DNA of 64,000 nt from Acidobacteriota bacterium (GCA_947482665.1 CANKJK010000015.1:1-64000), one strand, 5' to 3'. Counted from the first letter of the stretch, positions 33,719 to 42,680 are shown. A program made the numbers and translations. Notes: generated by a model not told the origin, from the letters alone.

Positions 33719-35137
33719 TCAGGATTTCTTCCAGGTGAAGGCCGTCAACATATGGTTGCCGGCCGTCATGAACTTGTTCTGGAGGCTCGTGTCGTAGTGC
33801 AGCTTCGCACCGCCGAGGTCCGTCACCGTCTTGCCGATCACGGACCCGTAGAAGTCGCTGCTACCAGAGAACGTGATGGCGGCGTCTGGTGCATACACCA
33901 CCGCCGCGGTGTTGGCGCCGCCGTTCAGCTTCACGTTGCCGGTCCCGCCATAGACAACCTGGAAGGTCGATGGGTCGAAGCCTGGATTGCTGACGGAGCC
34001 GCCGGTGAAATCCACTGCCGTCACGGCACTCTGGCCCGCCACCTTGAGAATGACCGGCCCGGAGTCAATCGCCAGAATGGAGTTGCCGGCCAGAGTCAGG
34101 GTATTGAACACATACGTCCCGGCCGAGAGATGCAGCGTTGCACCGGCCAGCATCTTGACGTTGTCGTAGGGGCCACCGGCCGGGGTCAGTGTCGTATTGA
34201 CGTTGTAGTTGGTGTTGGTGGTCGGCGGCAGCGGGCTGGGAGCCGTCGGAATCGGAAGCGACACCGCCTGCGGCAAATGGATCGCGCCACCAGTCACCGT
34301 CGCGCCGCCGTTGGAGGTCAGCGCGGTGACGTTGCCCGCGCTGCAATTGCCCACGCCCACACGGGGAGTCGACAGGGATCCGTTGATCGTGGCGCCGCCG
34401 CTCTCCGTCAAATTACCGTTAGTGCCGACGTCCCCTCCGGAACCCAGCACCGGCGCCCCGGCCACCAGCGAGGCCGAGCTGTAGGCGTTCGTCACCGCGC
34501 CGCCCGCGAACTTGAGCGCACCGCACCCGGCGTTGGTGGCGAAGGCGGCGTAGGTCTGGGCCGGAACGGTCTGCCGCTCCAGAATCGACTCCACGTCCAC
34601 CTCGGCTGTCCGTCCGGCTGAGACGATGGTACCCGTCGCCGTGATCCGCCACACCTGCAGTGTGAGGACCGCGCCGCCGTACGTGCTCACCTGCTTCATC
34701 GAGATGAGCGTCGCCGATGGCGCATAGGTGACCGTGGCGCGGCCCGCCGTGAGCGTGCCCTGTGCGGCGGCAGCAAAAGCCGTCTGCACCGCCGCGGCCG
34801 GATAGTTCGAGCTGACCGCCGCGTTGGCCGAGAGGATCACCGGCTGCCCGTTGTAGGTCACCGGTGACACCGTCATGTTGTAGTTCGCGAGCGATTCGGC
34901 AACGCCGTCCGGGGCCGTGTAGCTGTTGATCAGATAGTTGGCCGCGCGCTGGATACCGGACTCTGCGCCGTATCGTGCCTGCGACATCAGCTCGTAGTTG
35001 AGGCTTGCGTAGGTCTCCGTCTGCGCCAACATCGTGAGCGATGCGGCCATCACCGAACCGACCAGCACGAGGAAGAGCGCCAGAATGAGCGCGACTCCGG
35101 CTTCCGGATTCCGGGAGGGACAGGCTCTGGGCGTCAT
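33719..35137 (-). CDS. PilX-like pilus assembly protein, first cassette
   Basis: 472 residues from the ATG overlapping the upstream PilW stop (ATGA). The N terminus EAGVALILALFLVLVGSVMAA is PilX-like (no Glu5), followed by the AESGIQRAANYLINS helix. From about residue 190 the protein is Gly/Asn/Thr-rich with repeated short strands (GGDVGTNGNLTESGGATING; VTALTSNGGATVTGGAIHL), suggesting a solenoid or polymer-like surface domain. It ends the first cassette FimT-PilV-PilW-PilX. Confidence 0.65.
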   Translation of the reverse strand: MTPRACPSRNPEAGVALILALFLVLVGSVMAASLTMLAQTETYASLNYELMSQARYGAESGIQRAANYLINSYTAPDGVAESLANYNMTVSPVTYNGQPVILSANAAVSSNYPAAAVQTAFAAAAQGTLTAGRATVTYAPSATLISMKQVSTYGGAVLTLQVWRITATGTIVSAGRTAEVDVESILERQTVPAQTYAAFATNAGCGALKFAGGAVTNAYSSASLVAGAPVLGSGGDVGTNGNLTESGGATINGSLSTPRVGVGNCSAGNVTALTSNGGATVTGGAIHLPQAVSLPIPTAPSPLPPTTNTNYNVNTTLTPAGGPYDNVKMLAGATLHLSAGTYVFNTLTLAGNSILAIDSGPVILKVAGQSAVTAVDFTGGSVSNPGFDPSTFQVVYGGTGNVKLNGGANTAAVVYAPDAAITFSGSSDFYGSVIGKTVTDLGGAKLHYDTSLQNKFMTAGNHMLTAFTWKKS

Positions 35138-36054
35138 GGCAGGAGCAGCCCCACGGAGGCCGGTGTGGGCTGAATGCGGTTCGTAATACCAGCGCTCGCC
35201 AACTGCCAGACGTTGAAGATGTTTCGGGGCGCGACATTGAGCAGCGCCTTGGTCTGCAGTTCGTACTGGCGCGTCAGCGGGTCCTGCTTGAGCGTCTGGA
35301 CCGTCAGCGTGATGGCCACGTCCGTCACGTAGGTATTCGCGCCCACGATCTGTTCCTGATAGGTGAAGCACGGCGTGTTGTTCGGATTGGCGCGGAGGTT
35401 GTCGAGCAGCACCAGCGCCGGTCCCACGGCCGGTTTGCTGCCGGCGTCAAAGGCCATACTGTTCCGGTAGAGATTTCCGTTGGCGGCATCGCAGGTGTAC
35501 TCGACGTACACCATGGAGTCATCGCCGTTGACGTCGCCGAAGAGTTTGAGGACGCTGCCGGTCGACCCGTTGGTGGCCGTCGTCGGCACGACACCACTGG
35601 CAAAGCCGCCACGCACGGCCACGGGTTCGCCGCTGCCGTGAGCCCAGATGAAGGTGGCGGTGATCTGGTGGCCTGCGGTGTCCACCGCCGTCGCCGTCAC
35701 GGTTTCCTCGGTACTGCCGGCGCCGACGGTGAGCTGCTCTCCCACGAACATCCCCGCGACGCTCGTCACAGACACCGTCGCGGCACCCGGGGTCACATTC
35801 CCCGTCAGCGTGACGGTGGCGGGCAGGGCCACGCGGCCGGCCTGCCCCACCTCCTGCTGCAGGAGTTCGGTGGCGCTGCGCACGCCGCTGTGCATCTGCG
35901 TGCGGTTCCAGAGTGTCAGCTCGGCGTTGGTCATCTGGAGCAGGGCCGCCGTCACCGTGCCTGACACGACGAGCATCACGAGCATCGACACGAGCAGCTC
36001 GATGATCGTGAAACCGTCCTGATCCGTGACGCGCCTGAGGGATGCGGCCGCCAT
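35134..36054 (-). CDS. PilW-like minor type IV prepilin, first cassette
   Basis: 306 residues from the ATG at 36054, 2 bases after the PilV stop. The site QDGFTIIELLVSMLVMLVVS has Gly before Phe+1 and Glu5. The globular domain is Thr/Val-rich with a VTVTSVAG-type strand region and two cysteines (EYTCDAAN, NTPCFTY) that could pair. Typical of PilW-like subunits that initiate pilus assembly. Confidence 0.75.
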   Translation of the reverse strand: MAAASLRRVTDQDGFTIIELLVSMLVMLVVSGTVTAALLQMTNAELTLWNRTQMHSGVRSATELLQQEVGQAGRVALPATVTLTGNVTPGAATVSVTSVAGMFVGEQLTVGAGSTEETVTATAVDTAGHQITATFIWAHGSGEPVAVRGGFASGVVPTTATNGSTGSVLKLFGDVNGDDSMVYVEYTCDAANGNLYRNSMAFDAGSKPAVGPALVLLDNLRANPNNTPCFTYQEQIVGANTYVTDVAITLTVQTLKQDPLTRQYELQTKALLNVAPRNIFNVWQLASAGITNRIQPTPASVGLLLP

Positions 36055-36056
36055 GA

Positions 36057-36560
36057 CTAAAAGGGGGACGACTTGAGCGCCACCACGGTCGACCGTGGCA
36101 GGAGACCTTTGCCGAAGGCACTGGCGGTCTCCACGGTCACCGCCACTTCCTTGAGCGTGGAAGACACGCTGCTCACGCCCCAGACCCGCCGGTAGAACCA
36201 GCCGTCTGGCGCGGTGGTGCCCACACACGGACACAGCAGGTTCCCACTCTGGTCGAGATAGTCGATGTAGCCCGCAGCTGGTGCGGCAGGATTGGAACTC
36301 CCGCCGACGGCGAGGCCCGTGCCACCGCTGTTGGAAGAGGGAAACTGCGTGGTGTTGCTCTGCTCGTCGCCGAAGGCGAGCGACAGCAACTGCTCCATCT
36401 TGTCCTGGGCGTATTCGGTGGTGCGTGTCGAGAGGTGTCCCCGGTTCTCGGTTGTGGCCAGCGCGAACGTCCCGACCGAGAGGAGGCCTGCGAGCATCAC
36501 CACCATCAGGAGTGACGCCACCATCGTCTCGATCAGGCCGAAGCCAGCCTCGCGCCTCAT
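36057..36560 (-). CDS. PilV-like minor type IV prepilin, first cassette
   Basis: 167 residues. MRREAGFGLIETMVASLLM gives a short leader, Gly before Phe+1 and Glu5. A Cys pair (LLCPCVG) lies in the globular part. The start overlaps the FimT-like stop (ATGA), so translation is coupled. Confidence 0.75.
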   Translation of the reverse strand: MRREAGFGLIETMVASLLMVVMLAGLLSVGTFALATTENRGHLSTRTTEYAQDKMEQLLSLAFGDEQSNTTQFPSSNSGGTGLAVGGSSNPAAPAAGYIDYLDQSGNLLCPCVGTTAPDGWFYRRVWGVSSVSSTLKEVAVTVETASAFGKGLLPRSTVVALKSSPF

Positions 36561-37150
36561 TGCCGCACCCAGACGGGCGTGTCGGCGGACTGCGCGCGCC
36601 AGACGCGTGTCAGCCCTGATGCAGCGACCGTGACGCCATAGATGGCGGCGCCGTCCGTGACATACAGCCCGCCGGCGCCGGTTGGTGCACCCGCACTGTC
36701 GATGGGGATACCGCGCGAGTTGAAGAGGATGCACGCCGTGTCAGCAATGACATCCCCGGCGTCGTCCAGACACGCCGAGGCCTGCCCGATGTCGGACTGC
36801 GTGTTTGGGGGTGGCGCGGAGAGTCCGGCAAACCCGAAGGTGCTGCCGGTGGAGAGGTTGCCGTAGTTCCCCTCGGCCACCCATCCGGGCGTTCCCGTCT
36901 TGCGCCAGGTCTCCACGTGGTAGTTCCCGGTCGACAGGTCCACGTAGAGCCGGCCCTTTGTAAACGCGGAGGCCGCACGGGTCTTGGCCACGGCGACCAC
37001 ATTCGAGACGCTCCGCGCATCGCCGCTGAGGCGGTAGTGGTGGAGCATCACGCTCATCGCGGGGAGCGACATCGCCGTCAGCAATCCCATCAACGAGAGC
37101 ACCACCATCATCTCGATGGCCGTATAGCCCGCCTGGGAATGGGTCCTCAC
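36557..37150 (-). CDS. FimT/GspH-like minor type IV prepilin
   Basis: 197 residues from GTG 37150, giving leader VRTHSQAG before YTAIEMMVVLSLMG; Gly before Tyr+1 and Glu5 mark the prepilin site. The FimT/GspH-like part contains VAVAKTRAASAFTKGRLYVD. The start is uncertain: GTG is the only nearby candidate that leaves a short leader, and no ribosome site stands at a normal distance. First gene of the first minor-pilin cassette. Confidence 0.7.
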   Translation of the reverse strand: MRTHSQAGYTAIEMMVVLSLMGLLTAMSLPAMSVMLHHYRLSGDARSVSNVVAVAKTRAASAFTKGRLYVDLSTGNYHVETWRKTGTPGWVAEGNYGNLSTGSTFGFAGLSAPPPNTQSDIGQASACLDDAGDVIADTACILFNSRGIPIDSAGAPTGAGGLYVTDGAAIYGVTVAASGLTRVWRAQSADTPVWVRQ

Positions 37151-37163
37151 ACCCCCGGTGGTC

Positions 37164-37178
37164 GCAAGGCCCGGGCCA
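37164..37178 (-). promoter_or_regulatory. Possible sigma-54 promoter, first minor-pilin cassette
   Basis: TGGCCC-N5-TTGC on the minus strand differs from the sigma-54 -24 consensus at one of six positions and has exact spacing. The predicted +1 near 37152 almost coincides with the GTG start at 37150, implying a leaderless mRNA if real. Confidence 0.4.
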
Positions 37179-37340
37179 CCAGGGCGACGAGGCGAGGCCC
37201 CGCCCGATCCCGCTGCGAGGGAAGGGGTTACAGGGGATGCTTCTGCGCCGGCTGCCTGCGGAGCCCCAGGACCAGGCCGGGACGGGCCTCCGAAGCGTAA
37301 GCGCCGGTACGGATCCGTAAGGCCCGCACGGGTCGGCCGC

Positions 37341-38102
37341 TCAGCGGTAGAGGCCCACATACCAGGCGACCACCTGATCTCCCACCACCGCGGACACGAG
37401 CGCGCCAATGGCCAGAAAGGTGCCGAACGGCAGGGCCGACTGCAGGCCTCCCTTGCGCGACGCCAGCAGCCACACGCCCACCACGGACCCTGCCAGCGAC
37501 GCCAGGAAGAGGGTCAGCAATGTCAGTTGCCAGCCAAGAAACGCGCCGATCATCGCGAGCATCTTCACGTCGCCGAAGCCCAGCCCCTCTCTCCCCCTCA
37601 GGCGCAGATAGCCCTCGCTGATCGCCCAGAGGAGCCCCCCGCCAAGGAGGATGCCCGCCAGCGCGCTTGCCGGCCCCGGCGGCAGCACCGCGCTGGCACC
37701 AAGGCCGATGACGATACCGGGCAACGTGATCCGGTCCGGCAGGATGCGGTGCCGGAGGTCGATGACAAATAACACCACCACCATGCACGCGAAGGTGAGC
37801 CGCACGAGGAGCAGCGGGTGGAAGCCGTAGACCAGATACCCCCCGGCGAAGATGAGTCCGGTGACTCCCTCGACGACTGGGTACGTGGCGCTGATCCGCG
37901 CATGGCACGTCCGGCAGCGGGCTCCGAGCACCAGCCAACTCACGACGGGCACATTCTCGAACCACTGGAGACTGCGACCACACGCGCCGCACCGCGACCC
38001 TGGCCACACGACGGACTCCTTGCGCGGCAACCGGTAGATGCACACATTGAGGAAGCTGCCGACCAGAAGGCCACACACAAGGGCCACGAACACCGGCAGC
38101 AT
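37341..38102 (-). CDS. pilD: Type IV prepilin leader peptidase/N-methylase
   Basis: 253 residues with about seven hydrophobic segments. The A24 aspartic-protease residues are Asp115 in FVIDLRHRILPD and Asp178 in GLGFGDVKML. Two CxxC pairs (Cys38/41 and Cys63/66) in the first cytoplasmic loop match the zinc-binding, methylase-linked region of full-length PilD. It processes all prepilins of this locus. The ATG start shares a base with the preceding TPR gene's stop codon. Confidence 0.94.
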   Translation of the reverse strand: MLPVFVALVCGLLVGSFLNVCIYRLPRKESVVWPGSRCGACGRSLQWFENVPVVSWLVLGARCRTCHARISATYPVVEGVTGLIFAGGYLVYGFHPLLLVRLTFACMVVVLFVIDLRHRILPDRITLPGIVIGLGASAVLPPGPASALAGILLGGGLLWAISEGYLRLRGREGLGFGDVKMLAMIGAFLGWQLTLLTLFLASLAGSVVGVWLLASRKGGLQSALPFGTFLAIGALVSAVVGDQVVAWYVGLYR

Positions 38103-38986
38103 CAGCGGCGCCCTCCGAGTGTCGGCAGCGGATTGAGCGTCGAGTCTCGGCGCAGGCCCACGTGGCCGTCAGGCCGGACCACAAACGGCACGCCGGTCGG
38201 GTCAAGCGGCACGCCCCGCAGGACGCCGGCGGCCACCACATCACGCCAGTCACCAGGCGACCGCCCCAGTCTGAGCGAGGCTTGTCCGAGCGCGGCCTCA
38301 AGGCGATCCATCTGGTCCATCGCATCCAGCTGCGCGAGCCGATGCTCGGCGGATTTCACCAGCCAGTCGGCGTCCGCGGACTCCCGGACCTGCCGCCACA
38401 GCTGCCTCGACGAGCGGCGGTCGCCCCCCTGCGCGAGCGTCACCGCCGCGAGCGGTCCCAGCCAACTCGGCCCGCCCGGTAGACCCGCAGCCTCCTGAAA
38501 GCGCCGGGCCGCGACCTGGAAGTTGCCGCGCCACCAGTACTCCACGAAGCCGATGTCGTACACGTACTCCCACTTGCCCGGCTGTTCCCGAAGGCCCTTC
38601 TCGAGGAGCGCGATGGCCTGGTCGGGCCTGCCGGGTCCGTCCGGAAACGGCTCGGAAAGGAAGATGGCGCCGAATCGGTAGGCCGCGTTGAACCGGGGGT
38701 CCAGCGACGTCGTGAGGTCGAGGAACGGTTCCAGCAGGTTGTACTGCTTGTGCGGGTCCTTCGAGAGCTTCGTCCGTCCATAGTGCTGAAGCGTGCGCAG
38801 CCAGTAGACATCGGCCACCAGCGGGCGGTACGACAATGCCGCTCGACCGATGAGCGCAGCCGACCGGATCACGGCCGTCTGGGCAGGCGCCGCCGGGACC
38901 CGCCCGAACTCTGCCCGTGCCGCCTGGAGTGTCACGACGGAGACGGCACTGGCGATGAGGAGCCCCGCGAGCGCGGTCCTCGTCAC
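38102..38986 (-). CDS. TPR-like protein linked to ABC transporter
   Basis: 294 residues. An N-terminal signal or anchor (ALAGLLIASAVSVVTLQAA) precedes helical repeats: YWLRTLQHYGRTKL, LDPRFNAAYRFGAIFLSE, AIALLEKGLREQPGKWEYVYDIGFVEYWW and so on, consistent with degenerate TPRs. The C-terminal PTGVPFVVRPDGHV stretch is distinct. Start overlaps the ABC permease stop (ATGA), so it is translationally coupled to the transporter. Specific function unknown. Confidence 0.65.
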   Translation of the reverse strand: MTRTALAGLLIASAVSVVTLQAARAEFGRVPAAPAQTAVIRSAALIGRAALSYRPLVADVYWLRTLQHYGRTKLSKDPHKQYNLLEPFLDLTTSLDPRFNAAYRFGAIFLSEPFPDGPGRPDQAIALLEKGLREQPGKWEYVYDIGFVEYWWRGNFQVAARRFQEAAGLPGGPSWLGPLAAVTLAQGGDRRSSRQLWRQVRESADADWLVKSAEHRLAQLDAMDQMDRLEAALGQASLRLGRSPGDWRDVVAAGVLRGVPLDPTGVPFVVRPDGHVGLRRDSTLNPLPTLGGRR

Positions 38987-39801
38987 TGCAGGTCCTTCCG
39001 CTGAAAGATGAGCATCGCGGCGACAAGCAGGAAGGCGATGTAGACGGCCCCGTACCCCACCGCCAGCGCCACGGCCGCGGCAGGCACGGGTAGACCGTGC
39101 ACGACCTGCGACTTGACGTCGAACGCGGAGAGGTCGGGCAGCAGGTAGTAGAGCGCCCGCGCGACCCAGACTGCTGGACGCGAATCGACCACGGCATCGA
39201 AGTGCTTGAGGTCGTCATTGAAATGCCCGACGACCCAGAGCGCCAGCGTCAACACCGCTGACAGAAACGGCGAGGAAAACGTCGAGAAGAACAGCGCCAC
39301 GGCAGTGACCACCAGCAGCTCAACGCCAATCAACCCGATGGCGATCATCAGGGCCGGGTCCAGCGCCGGCGCCGGCCAGGACCGGCGCATGATGTCGTCC
39401 GCGTTCCAGTTCATGTAGGCGAGCACGAGGTAGAACGCCGCCGTCATCGCGGCCACGTTGACGGCCAGCGTCAGCACCAGTCCGGCGTACTTACCGAGGA
39501 TGAACTGCTCCCGAGTCACGGGCTTGGAGAGCAGGTTGTAGATGCTGCGGCGCTCCACCTCGCGCCAGACGAGACCGATCCCGACAAAGACGGCCATGAA
39601 GAGACCCAGCGTCGAGATAGACGCCAGCCCAAGGTCCTTGATGATTTTGATGTCCTGCCCGGCAGTCAGCTGCCCGAGCAGATAGGTCGCGGCCATCAGC
39701 ACGGCGGCGAAGATCACGAGTCCATAGAGCACGCGATCGCGCACGGACTCCTTGAAGACACCCACGGCAAGCCGACCCACCAGACGCACGGCGACCCTCA
39801 C
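38983..39801 (-). CDS. ABC-2 type transporter permease
   Basis: 272 residues with six hydrophobic segments; the segment VWREVERRSIYNLLSKPVTR followed by FILGKYAGL is characteristic of ABC-2 permeases whose ATPase resembles CcmA/NatA. Overlaps the ATPase gene upstream and the TPR gene downstream by 4 bases each, forming a three-gene unit. Substrate unknown; its placement inside the pilus locus does not by itself show a pilus role. Confidence 0.82.
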   Translation of the reverse strand: MRVAVRLVGRLAVGVFKESVRDRVLYGLVIFAAVLMAATYLLGQLTAGQDIKIIKDLGLASISTLGLFMAVFVGIGLVWREVERRSIYNLLSKPVTREQFILGKYAGLVLTLAVNVAAMTAAFYLVLAYMNWNADDIMRRSWPAPALDPALMIAIGLIGVELLVVTAVALFFSTFSSPFLSAVLTLALWVVGHFNDDLKHFDAVVDSRPAVWVARALYYLLPDLSAFDVKSQVVHGLPVPAAAVALAVGYGAVYIAFLLVAAMLIFQRKDLQ

Positions 39802-40742
39802 GCCTCTGGCCGAGCAGGCGGTGCGGCCACCGACTCGACGAAGAAGTCCTCGAGCGTGTCGCGCATGGGATTCAATGACACCAGCGAGGCACCCTGAGCG
39901 ACGAAATCCTGAAGCAGGCGCTCAGGCGCCACCGCGAGAGGCACATCGATGGCGAAGCGGTCGGGCCCGATCGGCGTGATGCGCGCGCCGACCGCAAGCT
40001 GATCGACGACCTCGCGAGAGACGCGGGAGACGACCAGTTCCCAGCCATGGACGCGGAAGGCCAACAGGTCCGACACCCGACCCTCAGCCACGAGGCGCCC
40101 CTTGGCGAGCACCGCGACCCGGTTACACAGCGCCTCGGCGTCGGCCAGCACATGGGAACTGAAGAACACCGTACAGCCGCGATCGCGCAGACGCATGATG
40201 AGCGCGCGGACGTCGCGTCGGCCAATCGGGTCGAGCCCGGACATCGGCTCGTCGAGAAACACGAGCTCTGGGTCGTTGATGAGTGCCTGCGCAATGCCGA
40301 CGCGCTGGACCATGCCCTTCGAGTACTTGCGGATAGGCATGCGGCGCTCTGCACCCAGTCCGACTTCGTCGAGACGAGCGGCGGCCCGGCGGCGCGCCTC
40401 GGCTCCCGTGCAGCCGAACAGACCAGCAAAGTAAATCAGCAGTTCCTCGGCCGACAGGTGGTCGTAGAACGAGGGATTCTCCGGGAGATAGCCCACCCGA
40501 CGCCGGACCTCGACGGACCCCGCCGGCAAACCCAGGATCTCGGCCTGTCCCGAGGTGGGCCGGACCAGCGCCATGAGGAGTTTGAGCGTGGTGGTCTTGC
40601 CGGCGCCGTTCGGCCCGAGGCAACCGAAGACCTCACCGGATTCGACGGTCAGACTGAGGCGGTCCAGCGCCGTATACGGCCGGGGACGCCAGAATCCCTC
40701 CGTGTAGCGCTTGGTCAGCTCCTCAAGCCGGATCGCGGACAT
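39798..40742 (-). CDS. ABC transporter ATP-binding protein
   Basis: 314 residues. Walker A GPNGAGKTT (43-51), Q-loop region GYLPENPSFYDHLSAEE, signature YSKGMVQRVGIAQAL and Walker B LVFLDEPMSGLDP are intact. The C-terminal extension of about 90 residues is typical of NatA/CcmA-like ATPases paired with ABC-2 permeases. First gene of the ATPase-permease-TPR unit, 3 bases after the VKOR-DsbA gene on the same strand. Confidence 0.9.
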   Translation of the reverse strand: MSAIRLEELTKRYTEGFWRPRPYTALDRLSLTVESGEVFGCLGPNGAGKTTTLKLLMALVRPTSGQAEILGLPAGSVEVRRRVGYLPENPSFYDHLSAEELLIYFAGLFGCTGAEARRRAAARLDEVGLGAERRMPIRKYSKGMVQRVGIAQALINDPELVFLDEPMSGLDPIGRRDVRALIMRLRDRGCTVFFSSHVLADAEALCNRVAVLAKGRLVAEGRVSDLLAFRVHGWELVVSRVSREVVDQLAVGARITPIGPDRFAIDVPLAVAPERLLQDFVAQGASLVSLNPMRDTLEDFFVESVAAPPARPEA

Positions 40743-40745
40743 CGG

Positions 40746-42044
40746 TCACGGTTTGGCGTGGGCGAGTTCGTACTCGATGGCGGCTTCGAAAAATTCCGGG
40801 TCGAGGCCACCCTCGAGCTTGCGGCCGTTGATGAAGAAGGTCGGCGTGCGGTTCACACCGAGCGACTGTCCATAGCGGATGTCGCCCTTCACCTGCTCGA
40901 GCACAGACGCATAGCGCTCATTGAAGTCCATCACGCCGGCGACGGACCGTACACCCTGGCGGACCAGGTCGGGATTCATCGCAGGCTGGTTGTCAAAGAG
41001 CCAGTCTTCCATCGCCTCGGCGCGCCCCTTCAGGCGGGCCATGCGAACGGCGGCCGCAGCCTCGCAGGCAGCCTGGTGCGGCCCACCCGTGTTGCATTCG
41101 GGGTCGAGCGGGAAGTCACGCGTGATGAACTTCACCTGTCCGGGCTTTTCCGTCGCAAACTTCTGGAACACCTTCTTGTAGGTCATGAACGTCTGGCGGC
41201 AGGGCGGGCACTGGTAGTCGTTGAACTTCATGATGACGACCTTCGCCCCGTCCGTGGCCGCGACAATCGGGGTGACCGGCTGGGCCGCGTACCAGCGCTC
41301 GAAGTCCGCCTTCTGGGCAGGCGTGAGCACCTTGGCCTGGCCCGGCGCAGCAGGGGTGGCCGGGGCAGCCTGACTGGCCTCAGCAGGAGCAGGCGTCGCC
41401 TCAGGCGCCGTCGGCACCGCCGGTGCCACCGCCGCCTCTTCTGCCGCGGCCTCCCGCGGGAAGAACGTGACGAGGGAGGCCGAGCCGCCGAGCCAGAGCA
41501 GCGCCAGCACCAGTGACACGGGCGCGGCGACAAGGGAACGGAGGTCGCGCAGCAGGCGGCCGAGCAGTGAGGCAAAGGGCATTGATGTCACTCCAGCAGA
41601 AACAAAGAACACCCCGAACACACCGACGTAGGTCGCGGTGCAGAGGAGGCAGACCTTGTGCAGAACGAAGTATGAGGTGTAGCCGTAGTAGAGCACGACG
41701 GCCAGCCCGATGATCCCGAGCAGGAAGATGTACTCGCCGACCTGCTTGGCCTCCTCCGACGCCGGCTTGCGCATGCCCCAGGCGGCCAGCAGCACGACCA
41801 GCGCCGACCAGATGACACCGCCGGCCGCCACCGGTACGCCTCGCACCGTGCCATAGGCGCTCTGATAGACCGCCTCGCAGCTGACGGTCTCGCTGACATC
41901 GCAGAAGCTCGTGTAGCCGGACTTATGGAGCATCTGGTAGTGCACGTTCAGGGAGAGAAGCGACGCGATCAGGGCGACGCCGGCGCAAAGCAGCAGCAGG
42001 ATTCGGGTTTTCGTCATGGCGATATAAAAGGTCTGAGAAGACAT
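40746..42044 (-). CDS. VKOR-DsbA fusion, disulfide-forming membrane protein
   Basis: About 432 residues from ATG 42044; an ATG nine codons later is equally possible. The N-terminal vitamin K epoxide reductase domain has a loop Cys pair (FCDVSETVSC) and the CLLC active site between membrane helices. After an Ala/Pro-rich linker comes a thioredoxin/DsbA-like domain with CPPC and cis-Pro segment NRTPTFFINGRKLEGG. The VKOR part would reoxidise the fused oxidase via quinone, forming disulfides in exported proteins. Lies immediately downstream of pilA, whose product has exactly two cysteines. Confidence 0.88.
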   Translation of the reverse strand: MSSQTFYIAMTKTRILLLLCAGVALIASLLSLNVHYQMLHKSGYTSFCDVSETVSCEAVYQSAYGTVRGVPVAAGGVIWSALVVLLAAWGMRKPASEEAKQVGEYIFLLGIIGLAVVLYYGYTSYFVLHKVCLLCTATYVGVFGVFFVSAGVTSMPFASLLGRLLRDLRSLVAAPVSLVLALLWLGGSASLVTFFPREAAAEEAAVAPAVPTAPEATPAPAEASQAAPATPAAPGQAKVLTPAQKADFERWYAAQPVTPIVAATDGAKVVIMKFNDYQCPPCRQTFMTYKKVFQKFATEKPGQVKFITRDFPLDPECNTGGPHQAACEAAAAVRMARLKGRAEAMEDWLFDNQPAMNPDLVRQGVRSVAGVMDFNERYASVLEQVKGDIRYGQSLGVNRTPTFFINGRKLEGGLDPEFFEAAIEYELAHAKP

Positions 42045-42142
42045 CAATCTACGTCCGAGACCCTGCGGATTGCCACTCGAAAACGACACGCCGGGTCCGG
42101 CGCGCCCACTTGGCGGCACCGAACCCGGCTTCACACACACTG

Positions 42143-42159
42143 GCGCTGCGGGGCAGCGC
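42143..42159 (-). terminator. Hairpin at the end of pilA
   Basis: GCGCTGC (42143-42149) and GCAGCGC (42153-42159) form a perfect 7-bp stem with a 3-base loop, starting in the pilA stop codon on the minus strand. No T-tract follows. It may protect pilA mRNA or reduce read-through into the VKOR-DsbA gene. Confidence 0.45.
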
Positions 42160-42680
42160 TACTGCAGGTTGGTGGCGGCGTCGAAGTTGGCCACCGTGAG
42201 GGCCGCCATGCTCTGCTTGATGAGACCGGTCTGATTGGTCGCGAAGTACCGAACGCCGGTCGTGCCAGGCGTCGTCGGGGCCCCGTCCGCGAAGAACTCG
42301 GTGAAGGAGTTGGCGGCGTTGTTACAGGTGGCGGCCTGCGCCATCACCTGGGCAGAGGCGGCGTTGGACACCGTGAACGTATAGCCGGCCTTGCTACCAC
42401 CAGCCAGGTCAGCCGGAATGAACGGCACGCTCCCGGCAGGAGCCGTTCCAAGGGCCGTCAGGTCGGTGGCGTAACCGCCGCCGCCGCAGCTGGCCGCAAA
42501 CGCTGCCTGAGCCGATGCCAGCGTCCGCACTGAGCCAATTGCCGACGCTTCATTGCCCGAGAGACGGGCACGGAGCAGACCGGGCACCGCGATGGCCGCG
42601 ATGATGCCGATGATGGCGACCACGATCAGCAGTTCGATAAGAGTGAACCCGTCATTGCGCTGCATCTTCTTCACGTTCAT
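42159..42680 (-). CDS. pilA: Type IV major pilin
   Basis: 173 residues. Leader MNVKKMQRNDG is cut before Phe; mature FTLIELLIVVAIIGIIAAIA has Glu5 and the classical hydrophobic helix. The globular part is small and Ala/Gly/Thr-rich, with exactly two cysteines (AASCGGG and AATCNNA) likely forming the pilin disulfide. AGGGGGTT stands just before the ATG. A strong sigma-54 promoter at 42770-42784 and two palindromes behind it indicate PilSR control. A GspG-like pseudopilin is possible, but the pilBTC/SR context favours PilA. Confidence 0.88.
   Translation of the reverse strand: MNVKKMQRNDGFTLIELLIVVAIIGIIAAIAVPGLLRARLSGNEASAIGSVRTLASAQAAFAASCGGGGYATDLTALGTAPAGSVPFIPADLAGGSKAGYTFTVSNAASAQVMAQAATCNNAANSFTEFFADGAPTTPGTTGVRYFATNQTGLIKQSMAALTVANFDAATNLQ

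Noticed and set aside
37308-37319. Palindrome TACGGATCCGTA between pilD and the FimT-like gene
   Set aside because: Short, single copy and not placed at a promoter; no support for function beyond self-complementarity.
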